Source: Myxococcales bacterium
GTDB taxonomy: Bacteria > Myxococcota_A > Polyangia > Polyangiales > Polyangiaceae
Assembly: GCA_021847645.1 (NCBI GenBank)
Contig: JAJZQG010000002.1
Coordinates: 27,063-91,062, forward strand
Direction: 5' to 3'
DNA length: 64,000 bases
The notes under the pieces were generated by a model. That model was not told the origin of the DNA. It made no database searches and saw only the letters and a list, made by a program, of their open reading frames with translations. Within the stretch, counting starts at the first letter, position 1, and every line of letters starts with the position of its first letter. This document shows, piece after piece, positions 28,444-36,272 of the stretch. The position numbers were made by a program, and so were the translations under genes.

Positions 28444-30047
28444 TATGCGTCTCCCTTGATGGGCCGCCCGGGGAACACGACGACGAACTGGGTTCCCTCG
28501 CCGGGCTTGCTGTGCGCGGTGATGCTGCCGCCGTGGTGCTGGACTATGCCGTAGGCCACCGACAAGCCCAGGCCCAGACCCTTGCCTTCGCCCTGGTCCT
28601 TCGTCGAAAAGAAGGGCTCGAAGATGTGCGGAAGCACGTCTTCGGTGATGCCCACGCCGTCGTCGATGACCTCGATGCGGACGCCGGAGGGCGGCCCGCG
28701 TGTCGTACGCACGGTGAGGTGGCCGCCGGCCGGCATGGCCTCGATGGCATTGACGCACAGCACGACCATGACCTGCTCGACCTGGCCGGGATCGCACAGC
28801 ACCGGCTCGAGATCGCCGAACGCGGTGGTCGCGCTCACGTTGGACAGGTCCATCTTGTGCTTGAGCAGGAACAGCACGCGCTCGATGAGCGGGTTGATTT
28901 GCGCGGGCTCCACGCGCGTGCCCGAGCGCCTGGCGAACAGCAGCAGATTGGACACGATCTCTCCGCACCGGGCCGACTCGCTGGCGATGCCGTCGAGAAT
29001 CTCCCGGGTCTCGGCGTCGCTCAGGCGGGGCGCGTCGGGATGGTTGGCGCGCTTGCGCAGCAGCCGCGCGTAGGTCACCACGCTTGCCAGGGGATTGTTG
29101 ATCTCGTGCGCAACCACGGCGGACAGCTTGCCGAGCGAGGCCATGCGCTCGACCTGCACGATCTGCTTCTGCGCACGCCGCAGCTCGTCGGTCTTGATCT
29201 CGACACGACGTTCGAGGGTTTGGGCCCAGGTCACCAGCTCAGCGTGGGCGTTTTCCAGGTCCCTGGCCGTGTCGTTGATGGCCGCGCCGAGGCGTGCGAA
29301 CTCGGCAATATCCTCGGAGCCGTGCCGCACCTTCCAATCGCCGGACCGGAGACGATCGAGCGTGCCGATGAGACGGGTGAGGGGCGCATGGACCGCCTTG
29401 CGCACCACGCTCGAGACCACGGCGGTGGTGCCGAGCATGGCGAATGCTGCGGTGAGCACCGTGAGAATCGCCGTCCATTGGCGGCTTCGCTCGACCGGGC
29501 CCAGCGTCAGCGTCACGTCGAGCACGCCGAGCAGGCGCTTGTCGGGTGAATGGGCGTGGCAGGGCGCTTGCCAGCAGACCTCTTCGTTCTCGATGGGGCG
29601 AATGATGCCCAACGCGAGGTGCCCGTCCAGGTTGAACTCCCGCGTTCGATCCCCGGGGGCGAGCCTCTGGAGCGGATGACCCGCGGCATGACAACGGACG
29701 CAGGCCTCGGACTGGACATCGACGCGCTGGCCCTCCTCGCTGGGGTGCGAGGAGAATTCGATCTTGCCTTCCTTGTTGTAGATTCGCACGCGCAGGTTGC
29801 CGGACTTGGCGGCGATGTTGCGCACCTCGGTGCGAAGGCCCTCGCGGTCGTTGCTGAGCATGGAGCGGTGCAAGGCGCCGAACAGGCCCTCCGACAGGCT
29901 GACACCGTTGGTGCGCGCGCACTCGGTAGCGAACTTGTCCTGGAGCCAAACCTGCACGAACGCCACGGAGCTGAGCAACACGCCCAATGCGATGAGCAGT
30001 GTGCCGGTCAGCCGGAACGTCAGGGAGTTGCGCCGCCAGAGCTGCAT
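28443..30047 (-). CDS. sensor histidine kinase with periplasmic heme c motifs
   Basis: 534 residues. Membrane helix at about 12-34, periplasmic domain 35-190, second helix about 192-214, HAMP 215-268, then HisKA with H-box VVAHEINNPLASV and a HATPase domain (N box NAIEAMPAG, G1 DDGVGI, G2 GKGLGLGLS). The periplasmic part carries a heme c site CVRCH (116-120) and a second CWQAPCH (158-164, a CX4CH variant), so it probably binds one or two covalent hemes and senses redox state, O2, NO or a similar ligand. The next gene (response regulator) overlaps it at TAATG. Upstream on the same strand is a membrane GcvH-like protein. Confidence 0.92.
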   Translation of the reverse strand: MQLWRRNSLTFRLTGTLLIALGVLLSSVAFVQVWLQDKFATECARTNGVSLSEGLFGALHRSMLSNDREGLRTEVRNIAAKSGNLRVRIYNKEGKIEFSSHPSEEGQRVDVQSEACVRCHAAGHPLQRLAPGDRTREFNLDGHLALGIIRPIENEEVCWQAPCHAHSPDKRLLGVLDVTLTLGPVERSRQWTAILTVLTAAFAMLGTTAVVSSVVRKAVHAPLTRLIGTLDRLRSGDWKVRHGSEDIAEFARLGAAINDTARDLENAHAELVTWAQTLERRVEIKTDELRRAQKQIVQVERMASLGKLSAVVAHEINNPLASVVTYARLLRKRANHPDAPRLSDAETREILDGIASESARCGEIVSNLLLFARRSGTRVEPAQINPLIERVLFLLKHKMDLSNVSATTAFGDLEPVLCDPGQVEQVMVVLCVNAIEAMPAGGHLTVRTTRGPPSGVRIEVIDDGVGITEDVLPHIFEPFFSTKDQGEGKGLGLGLSVAYGIVQHHGGSITAHSKPGEGTQFVVVFPGRPIKGDA

Positions 30048-30117
30048 GCCAACACCGACTGCGCAGCACGCTACGCCTGCGTAGGTCCGAGGTCAAACCC
30101 GACGCCTGGACGCTCGA

Positions 30118-30798
30118 TCAACTCTGAGCATCAGAGCCCGGCTGGCCGCTACGCACGAATCGCTGGCAAAACCCGGCCCAGGACTTGTCGTCGAGAGCGG
30201 CGGTCACGCCCTTGGGCGGAACCCCGGCATCGGCGAACACGGGCTGCTGGCCCACCCGCGTGCTACGTGAGAGAAACTCGACCAGCGCTTTGAGCTCATC
30301 GCGAATGAACGCATTGGCTTGCGTTCCCGTCCGCAGCTCCTTGATTGACCCGATCGCGCGGCTGTGCAGAGCCACGGCCCAGCCAACACCGTACGGATCG
30401 AGCGTGACCGACCAGGGAGCGGTGGCAACATCACCGTGGGTCGACACGACCTCACCGTCCACGGGAGAGGGAACATCGACCCAGCGGCCGTGAGCCTTGA
30501 CCCGAAACAGCGGCTCGCCGCGCCGCGTGCTCGTGCCCCTGGGGGGAAGCTCGACGGACTCGGCATCGCCCAACGCTTCGGCCAAGAACCTGTCGATTCC
30601 GACGCGCACGACCCCATCGGGCGTGAGACGAGCCCAGGAGTGCCCGTCGTGCAGGAACACGCCTTGGGGTGTCGGGGCATCGGCGCGCATGGGAGGTGGA
30701 GATTCCGGCGCCGGCGTCACCGCGCCTGGCCGCGAAGAGCGCCAAAGCTGGACGGCCACGACGAGCAGGAACAGGAGCAGGACGAACAGGGCAGCCAT
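30118..30798 (-). CDS. membrane-anchored GcvH-like protein lacking the lipoyl lysine
   Basis: 226 residues, GGAGGT ribosome site. A membrane helix at about 2-19 precedes a Pro-rich linker and a domain at about 45-150 that resembles glycine cleavage H protein: WARLTPDGVVRVGIDRFLAEALGDAESVELPPRGTSTRRGEPLF then SPVDGEVV. In GcvH the hairpin reads roughly VESVKA with the lipoylated Lys; here it reads VKAHGRWVDVPSPV, with Gly at the Lys position. It therefore cannot carry lipoate in the usual way. A ~75-residue helical tail follows. First gene of the putative operon with the heme kinase, 70 bp upstream of it; a ligand-binding or sensory role is inferred. Confidence 0.8.
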   Translation of the reverse strand: MAALFVLLLFLLVVAVQLWRSSRPGAVTPAPESPPPMRADAPTPQGVFLHDGHSWARLTPDGVVRVGIDRFLAEALGDAESVELPPRGTSTRRGEPLFRVKAHGRWVDVPSPVDGEVVSTHGDVATAPWSVTLDPYGVGWAVALHSRAIGSIKELRTGTQANAFIRDELKALVEFLSRSTRVGQQPVFADAGVPPKGVTAALDDKSWAGFCQRFVRSGQPGSDAQS

Positions 30799-31424
30799 GG
30801 GAGACCTCCGGTAGATAGATAAGCAAGGTACACGCCAATGCGCGCGGGCGTTGGCATCGTCATCGCCGTCTCGGCCCCAAAAGCGCGCTGCAGCCTAGGC
30901 CGTTGGAGGGGCAGGCGACGGCAATGATGGTGTCGCGACCTACGACGACATGCGGGCACGGGACGGGACGGCTGCCCGAGCGGGCCGAACTGTAGAGGAA
31001 TTCGTCACACGGTTCATGGAAAGCCCGAAGGCAGTGCCGGACGCGGCGGGAACGCTGGGGCGGGAGTGATGAGAAGTTCAACACTCTACGCGGCCACGGC
31101 TGTGTGGCTCACCTTCCCGGTCCGCCCGGATTCGGTTGCAGCATGGTGCCTCGAAAGGCAACCGGCTTGGGCGTTCCGGGCTTGCGGCGCCCGATGCGCC
31201 GGCGGCTTGGCGATCCGCCGCCCGGGTGAACCGCCCGCCGGTCCGTGACGCAACGGATGGAACCGCGCCAGGTCTGGTGCTAGCCTGCCGGCCCCGCTGC
31301 CCCACCCCCGGCGCGAGCCTACGACAAGCTCAATCCATGTCGTGACCCGCGCCATCGTTCTTTGATCGCGATGGGGGTGGGCCGGCGCGAACCGATCCGA
31401 TGCGTCCCGTTGAAGGAGCCCCCG
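30799..31424. other. 626-bp divergent intergenic region
   Basis: No supported ORF. It separates the GcvH-like operon (minus) from the aldehyde dehydrogenase gene (plus). It holds the inverted repeat at 30834-30855, a GC-rich hairpin with CGGCGG at 31200-31205 and CCGCCG at 31215-31220, and the Shine-Dalgarno GAAGGAG ahead of 31425. Promoters for both directions must lie here but could not be recognised. Confidence 0.5.
30834..30855. promoter_or_regulatory. inverted repeat in the leader of the GcvH-like operon
   Basis: GCCAATGC (30834-30841) and GCGTTGGC (30848-30855) form 8-bp arms with one G-T mismatch around a 6-bp centre, 35 bp upstream of the start codon at 30798. This could be an operator or an mRNA hairpin controlling the operon. 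The assignment rests on position and symmetry only. Confidence 0.35.
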
Positions 31425-32957
31425 ATGACCTACGATTTTCTCAAAGAGCTCGGCATTGAAGACGTCAACTCCGGCGCGGCGTACGGCCCGTTCATCGACA
31501 AGCCCTCGGGCGGCGAGATGGTCAGCGTCTCTCCCATCGACGGCAAGCCCATCGCCAAGGTGCTGAAGGCGTCCAAGGAGGACTACGAGCTGGTGCTGCA
31601 GAAGGCATCGGCGGCGTTCAAAACCTGGCGGATGGTGCCTGCGCCCAAGCGTGCCGAACTGGTGCGCGCCATCAGCGACGAGCTGCGCGCGCACAAGAAG
31701 GCTTTGGGCAAGCTGGTCTCGCTCGAGATGGGCAAGATCCTGGCCGAGGGCGAGGGCGAGGTCCAGGAGATGATCGACATGGGCGACTTCGCGGTAGGCC
31801 AGGGCCGCATGCTCTACGGCCTCACGATGCAGAGCGAGCGCGCCAAGCACCGCATGATGGAGCAGTGGCACCCGCTGGGCATCGTGGGCGTCATCACCGC
31901 CTTCAACTTCCCGGTCGCCGTCTATTCCTGGAACACCATGCTCGCCGCCGTGTGCGGCGACGTGACGGTCTGGAAGCCGTCGTCGCTCACGCCGCTGACG
32001 GCGATCGCGACGCACAAGATCTTCCAGCGCGTGGCGGAGCGCTTCGGCTACGGCGAGGGCATCTTCAACCTGCTCATCGGCAGCGGGCCGTCGGTGGGCG
32101 AGATGATGCTGAACGACAAGCGCGTTGCGCTGGTGAGCGCGACGGGCAGCACGGCGATGGGACTGAAGGTCGCGGTGCAGGTGGGCAAGCGGCTGGGCCG
32201 AACGATCCTGGAGTTGGGAGGCAACAACGCGGTCATCGTGCTGGACGACGCGGATCTGAACATGGCGTTGAGCACGGTGCTGTTCGGCGCGGTGGGCACC
32301 GCGGGCCAGCGCTGCACCTCGACCCGGCGGGTGCTCGTGCAGAAGGGCGTGGCCAAGCAGTTCACCGATCGCCTGGTCGCGAGCTACAAGCAGGTGCGCA
32401 TCGGCAACCCGCTCGAGGCCGGGACGATCATGGGCCCGATGGTGGATCAGTCGGCGGTGGCGGACATGCAGGCCGGTCTCAAGACCATCCGCGAGCAGGG
32501 CGGCCAGGTGCTGTACGGCGGCGAGGTGCTCAGCGGCCCCGGCTACGAGAGCGGCTGCTACGTGCGTCCGTGCATCGTCAAGGCGCGACGGGACATGCCC
32601 ATCATCAGGGAGGAGATCTTCGCTCCGGTGTTGTATATCATCGAGGTCGCGGACATGGACGAGGCGCTCGAGGCGAACAACGAAGTCCCCCAGGGCCTGT
32701 CGAGCGGGTGCTTCACGCTCAACATGCGTCATGCGGAGCGCTTCCTTTCGGCCGAAGGCTCGGACTGCGGCATTGCCAACGTCAACGGCGGGACCTCGGG
32801 TGCGGAGATCGGCGGCGCGTTCGGCGGCGAGAAGGAAACCGGCGGCGGTCGCGAGAGCGGCAGCGACGCTTGGAAGCAGTACATGCGTCGCCAGACCAGC
32901 ACGGTGAACTGGGGCACCGAGGTGCAGCTGGCCCAGGGGATCAAGTTCGGGGATTGA
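31425..32957 (+). CDS. ALDH7-type aldehyde dehydrogenase (alpha-aminoadipate semialdehyde dehydrogenase)
   Basis: 510 residues, ATG 31425 with GAAGGAG. It is a full-length NAD-dependent aldehyde dehydrogenase: ITAFNFPVAVYSWN and WKPSSLTPL for cofactor binding, general-base Glu in ELGGNNA, nucleophile C297 in TAGQRCTSTRR. The start (YDFLKELGIEDVNSGAAYG), the NGGTSGAEIGGAFGGEKETGGGRESGSDAWKQYMRR block and overall length fit the ALDH7 (antiquitin) group, which oxidises alpha-aminoadipate semialdehyde in lysine degradation. A saccharopine dehydrogenase-like gene 5 kb away fits the preceding step. Followed by a long hairpin and an ornithine carbamoyltransferase gene. Confidence 0.93.
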   Translation: MTYDFLKELGIEDVNSGAAYGPFIDKPSGGEMVSVSPIDGKPIAKVLKASKEDYELVLQKASAAFKTWRMVPAPKRAELVRAISDELRAHKKALGKLVSLEMGKILAEGEGEVQEMIDMGDFAVGQGRMLYGLTMQSERAKHRMMEQWHPLGIVGVITAFNFPVAVYSWNTMLAAVCGDVTVWKPSSLTPLTAIATHKIFQRVAERFGYGEGIFNLLIGSGPSVGEMMLNDKRVALVSATGSTAMGLKVAVQVGKRLGRTILELGGNNAVIVLDDADLNMALSTVLFGAVGTAGQRCTSTRRVLVQKGVAKQFTDRLVASYKQVRIGNPLEAGTIMGPMVDQSAVADMQAGLKTIREQGGQVLYGGEVLSGPGYESGCYVRPCIVKARRDMPIIREEIFAPVLYIIEVADMDEALEANNEVPQGLSSGCFTLNMRHAERFLSAEGSDCGIANVNGGTSGAEIGGAFGGEKETGGGRESGSDAWKQYMRRQTSTVNWGTEVQLAQGIKFGD

Positions 32958-32970
32958 AGACTAGGAACTA

Positions 32971-33086
32971 GGAACCAGGAGCACGGGAACCACGGAACGA
33001 GGAATGTGCCCGAAGTCGGAGGCGGCGCCGGGCAGACGGAACAACGCGCATTCCTCGTTCGAGTTCGCATTCCTGTTCCTGGTTCC
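32971..33086. repeat. 116-bp inverted repeat between ALDH and argF
   Basis: Left arm GGAACCAGGA (32971-32980) plus GAACGAGGAATG (32995-33006) pairs exactly with CATTCCTCGTTC (33049-33060) plus TCCTGGTTCC (33077-33086). The centre is about 42 bp. Extra GGAACTA/GGAACC and GTTCCTGGTTCC words around the arms give a repetitive look. It can form a strong stem in DNA or RNA, either a terminator/processing site between the two genes or a REP-like dispersed element. Confidence 0.85.
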
Positions 33087-33110
33087 TGGTGGATGACCAG
33101 GAGGACGAAG

Positions 33111-34088
33111 ATGGCTTTCAATCTGAAGGGTCGCAGCCTGCTGACATGGCTGGACTACACGCCGGACGAGATCCGGTACGTGCTGGACTTGTCGGCGCAG
33201 CTCAAGGCCTTCAAGCGCGCCGGGATTCGGGGACGCAATCTCGAGGGCAAGACCATTGCGCTGTTGTTCGAGAAGCCCTCGACGCGCACGCGCTGCGCGT
33301 TCGTGGTGGCGTGCGTGGACGAGGGCGCGCACCCCGAGTACCTGGGCAAGAACGACATCCAGTTCGGCAAGAAGGAGACGGTCAAGGACACGGCGCGGGT
33401 GCTCGGGCGCATGTTCGACGGCATCGAGTTCCGCGGCTTCTCCCACGAGACGGTCGAGGGGCTGGCGAAGTACTCCGGCGTGCCGGTGTGGAACGGGCTG
33501 ACGGACATGTTCCACCCGACGCAGGCGCTGGCCGACGTGCTCACGCTCCAGGAGAACTTCGGCGAGGTCAAGGGCCTGACGCTGGCCTACGTGGGAGACG
33601 GGCGCAACAACGTCGCCAACTCGCTGCAGGTGATTTCGGCCAAGCTGGGCATCGACTGCCGCATCGTCAGCCCCAAGTCCTTGTTCCCGAGCGAGTCGCT
33701 GGTGGCGCGCTGCCGCGACGTGGCCGCGGCGACCGGAGCGAAGATCACCATCACCGACGACGTCAAGGCGGGCGTGAAGGGCGCGCACGCGCTGTATACG
33801 GACGTGTGGGCGTCGATGGGCGAAGAGGACAAGATTCCGGAGCGAATCGCGCTGCTCAAGCCCTACCAGGTGAACGAGGCGATGTTCGAGGCCACGGGGC
33901 GCAAGGAGGCCATCTTCCTGCACTGCCTGCCGGCGTTCCACGATCTGAACACGGACGTCTCCAAGAAGTTCCCCGACATCCAGGAGGTGTCGGACGGCGT
34001 GTTCGAGGGGCCTCAGAGCCGGGTGTTCGACCAGGCCGAGAACCGCCTGCACACGATCAAGGCCATCATGGTTGCGACCCTGGGCTGA
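33111..34088 (+). CDS. argF: ornithine carbamoyltransferase
   Basis: 325 residues; ATG 33111 with AGGAGGA. It catalyses ornithine plus carbamoyl phosphate to citrulline in arginine synthesis. Motifs: carbamoyl-phosphate loop STRTR (57-61), [11 protein letters not shown], the ornithine-side HCLPAFHD, and the terminal loop [11 protein letters not shown]. Length and motif order are normal for the family (about 310-335). No carbamate kinase or arginine deiminase gene is adjacent, so the anabolic role is more likely, though the catabolic ArcB form cannot be excluded. It follows the ALDH gene by 153 bp containing a large inverted repeat. Confidence 0.95.
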   Translation: MAFNLKGRSLLTWLDYTPDEIRYVLDLSAQLKAFKRAGIRGRNLEGKTIALLFEKPSTRTRCAFVVACVDEGAHPEYLGKNDIQFGKKETVKDTARVLGRMFDGIEFRGFSHETVEGLAKYSGVPVWNGLTDMFHPTQALADVLTLQENFGEVKGLTLAYVGDGRNNVANSLQVISAKLGIDCRIVSPKSLFPSESLVARCRDVAAATGAKITITDDVKAGVKGAHALYTDVWASMGEEDKIPERIALLKPYQVNEAMFEATGRKEAIFLHCLPAFHDLNTDVSKKFPDIQEVSDGVFEGPQSRVFDQAENRLHTIKAIMVATLG

Positions 34089-34111
34089 GCCCCGGCCAAC
34101 CAGACTCCCTC

Positions 34112-34360
34112 TCACAAGTACAGCCCGAACCAGAAGTCGCACTTCTGTGCGCGCAGGCCGGAGCCTGTGGACAGAGCCCGCGCCAGCAGCATGTGCTCGT
34201 CGGTAATCGACGAATACGCCGGCCAGGACGGGCTGTCCTGCGGGTCGGGATCGCCGGTGCTCGCGAACTGCGTGACATTGTCCGGGTCACCGCCGAACCC
34301 GGCGATGTTGCCCCGGACCCAGCGCAGCGCCATTTGCGGCATCACGGGATTGCCGGGCAC
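34112..34360 (-). pseudogene. type-B carboxylesterase with large internal deletion
   Basis: An 82-residue open frame begins with the part that precedes the nucleophile elbow in carboxylesterases (PQMALRWVRGNIAGFGGDPDNVTQF, written here in two pieces: PQMALRWVRGNIAGFGG and DPDNVTQF) and then jumps straight to the C-terminal part of the same family (ASTGDPDPQDSPSWPAY ... KCDFWFGLYL). In an intact enzyme roughly 250-300 residues, including the GESAG serine and the catalytic His, lie between these. The N-terminal third is also missing. It is thus a remnant and not an active enzyme. Confidence 0.7.
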
Positions 34361-34361
34361 G

Positions 34362-34544
34362 ACGACGGACGCGGTCTGCCAGAGCTGGTTTGCGGCGGTG
34401 ACGCAGGCGTTGCGCGACAGAGGCTATTGCGCGGGCCAGCACCAGGTTGGCGCGACGGACGAGATTGCGGTGAGCGCCACGGGCTGCACGGGCAGGTGGT
34501 ACGGATATCACATCTGCAACTACGGCGGGCCCAAGGTCGTGTGA
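34362..34544 (+). pseudogene. orphan C-terminal protein fragment
   Basis: The last 60 codons of an open frame on the plus strand read like a real protein end (TDAVCQSWFAAVTQALRD, GYCAGQHQVGATDEIAVS, CTGRWYGYHICNYGG) with natural codon use, while the part before it is antisense to the carboxylesterase remnant. No start codon context or N-terminal half is present. I infer the 3' end of a decayed gene brought next to the esterase remnant by a rearrangement. Parent family not recognised. Confidence 0.35.
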
Positions 34545-34602
34545 ATCCCGGAGCGCGTCGCGGGTGGTGGATGATCGACCCGTCGTATTGTGCGCCGTGA
34601 AA

Positions 34603-34702
34603 GGGGTCGTTCCCGTTCGCGCGGGGTCGTTCCCGTTCGCGCGGGGTCGTTCCCGTTCGCGCGGGGTCGTTCCCGTTCGCGCGGGGTCGTTCCCGTTCGC
34701 GC
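34603..34702. repeat. five perfect 20-bp tandem repeats
   Basis: GGGGTCGTTCCCGTTCGCGC occurs five times without a mismatch at 34603, 34623, 34643, 34663 and 34683. It lies between gene debris and the 3' end of the minus-strand lipoprotein gene. Perfect identity implies recent expansion or active homogenisation. No spacers, so not CRISPR. Confidence 0.97.
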
Positions 34703-34736
34703 GGCTCTCTGCGCAGCGCTTCTGCTTGTGAATCGC

Positions 34737-35261
34737 CTACGGCTTGCCGCTGTCCGGCTTGCCTCCGCCGTCCTCGTGCACGCCGGCGTCGGCGTCCACA
34801 TAGGCCGCGCAGGGGTCGCCGCAGCTGGTCTGCTCGCAAGAGAACAGGGTCGTCAGGCAGCCGTAGCAGGCGCTCGTCGTGTCCGCGGTCACGGTCTGCA
34901 GGCAGGCCTTGAAGCAGGCATTGTCGCCGCAGTCGCAAGCCATCACGCAGGTTCCGAACGCTGTGCATGCGCCGCCCGCGAGTGAGGCTTGCCACGCGTC
35001 ACCGAAGCACGCACTGTACTGGCTCGCGCACTGCGTCGATGTGCACGTCAGACAGTCGTCGCTCACTCCCCCGTCGCCGCCGCCGCAGTGGGGGTTGATC
35101 ACGGCGAGTCCGTAGAGCGTGCCCGCCTCCGGCAGGACAGCGCCGGAGTCCTGGGTGCCGCCCGTGCCGACCGCTCCGGTGTCCGTGCTACTGTCCGACC
35201 CGCAAGCCGCCACCAGCGAGGCCCCCAAGAGAGCCCCAAGCCCAATCCAAGTCCATCGCAT
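34737..35261 (-). CDS. Cys-rich lipoprotein of unknown function
   Basis: 174 residues from ATG 35259-35261, chosen because GGAGGA lies 8 nt upstream; an ATG 15 nt earlier is an alternative. The signal peptide ends in the lipobox LVAAC (C20), followed by a Ser/Thr/Gly linker. The mature part has many cysteines in pairs spaced for disulfides (CLTC, CASQYSAC, CVMACDCGDNACFKAC, CYGC, CEQTSCGDPC) and an Asp/Gly-rich tail. This is a common type of exported protein in Polyangia. Function unknown. Confidence 0.82.
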   Translation of the reverse strand: MRWTWIGLGALLGASLVAACGSDSSTDTGAVGTGGTQDSGAVLPEAGTLYGLAVINPHCGGGDGGVSDDCLTCTSTQCASQYSACFGDAWQASLAGGACTAFGTCVMACDCGDNACFKACLQTVTADTTSACYGCLTTLFSCEQTSCGDPCAAYVDADAGVHEDGGGKPDSGKP

Positions 35262-35571
35262 GCGTACGTCCTCCATGGGGAACCGAGTTCCACTCGGCAG
35301 TGTATGCAGCCGGCGCGCGCGGCTCAAAAAAGAGGGCAGCGCGGGTCCGGGCGCCGGACTTCCTCGACGATCGCGGCTCGATGACCCAAGACACACACGA
35401 AATCGCGTAGCGCCGTGACGTCGGCTAGACGATTCTCAGGGAAGCTCGGGTGGGTCTGTCCCGTATGAAAGGCACCGAGTGAGGTTGCCTCCGTGATCCG
35501 GCCCGGCGCCGGCGCGCGTTCGCAGTGCCCGCTCTCCCCCTGTGTCTTGCACAACGCAGAAAGGCTCTCGC
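35262..35571. other. 310-bp divergent intergenic region
   Basis: Separates the Cys-rich lipoprotein (minus) from the outer-membrane protein gene (plus). No ORF with gene-like composition and no clear repeat or hairpin. The only signal is a weak purine-rich ribosome site (CAGAAAGG) before 35572. Confidence 0.45.
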
Positions 35572-36255
35572 ATGAAGTTCGTCAAATCGATCGCTCTCTT
35601 GTCTTGCCTGTCGGCCGTTCTCGTCATGGCGCCGGGCGCCCTCGCCGACGAGCCTGAAACCGAACCCGCCGCCCCGCCGCCGGCTCCCGCTGCGCCCGGC
35701 GAGGACGCGGCCGGCGCCACAGCCGCGCAGCCGCCCGGGGCCGTGGCGCAACCGGATGAAGAATCCGAAATCAAGAGGTTCACCATCACGGCGAACCCCT
35801 TGTCCATCGCGGTCGGTCGCTACAGCATCAACGTCGAGTACATGCTGTCGAAGCACAACGGCCTGATCGCGGTGCCGAGCCTCTGGATGCTCAGCGCAAG
35901 CAGCGCCGACGTCGAGTGGAAGTACCGGTATCTGGGCGGCGAGCTTGGATACCACTTCTACACGGGCGACCGCGGGGCCAACGGCTTCTTCGTCGGACCG
36001 TCGCTCGTCTACATGAACATGAACACCTCAATGTCTGCCCCCGGGATCCCGGACTCTTCGGCCTCGACTTCGGTCTACGGTGTTGCCATCGACGCGGGTG
36101 GCCAGCACGTGGCCCACAACGGCTTCACGATCGGCGGCGGCGTGGGGTTCATGTATCTCAAGGTCGCGACCAAGCCGGAAGGGGCCAGCAAGCCGTCGAT
36201 CAACCTCTCCGGCGTCCTTCCGCGATTCCTGTTCACGATCGGCTATTCGTTCTAG
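35572..36255 (+). CDS. outer-membrane beta-barrel protein
   Basis: 227 residues from ATG 35572. A signal peptide ends at about residue 25 (GALADE), followed by a Pro/Ala/Glu-rich linker to about residue 65. The rest alternates polar and non-polar residues in strands typical of a small eight-stranded barrel (FTITANPLSIAVGRYSINVEYML, GGELGYHFYTG, GFFVGPSLVYMNM, FTIGGGVGFMYLKV) and ends with an aromatic residue (FLFTIGYSF), as outer-membrane proteins do. Similar to DUF3575-type barrels. Convergent with pgm, 17 bp apart. Confidence 0.8.
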   Translation: MKFVKSIALLSCLSAVLVMAPGALADEPETEPAAPPPAPAAPGEDAAGATAAQPPGAVAQPDEESEIKRFTITANPLSIAVGRYSINVEYMLSKHNGLIAVPSLWMLSASSADVEWKYRYLGGELGYHFYTGDRGANGFFVGPSLVYMNMNTSMSAPGIPDSSASTSVYGVAIDAGGQHVAHNGFTIGGGVGFMYLKVATKPEGASKPSINLSGVLPRFLFTIGYSF

Positions 36256-36272
36256 GCTGGCGCGACACGTCA

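Noticed and set aside
31086..32732. 548-codon frame antisense to the aldehyde dehydrogenase
   Set aside because: The plus-strand enzyme is unmistakable; the antisense product is His/Arg-rich without any fold signal.
34342..34995. 217-codon minus-strand frame across the 20-bp repeat
   Set aside because: Its middle is translated tandem repeat and its start is inside the Cys-rich lipoprotein gene in another frame.
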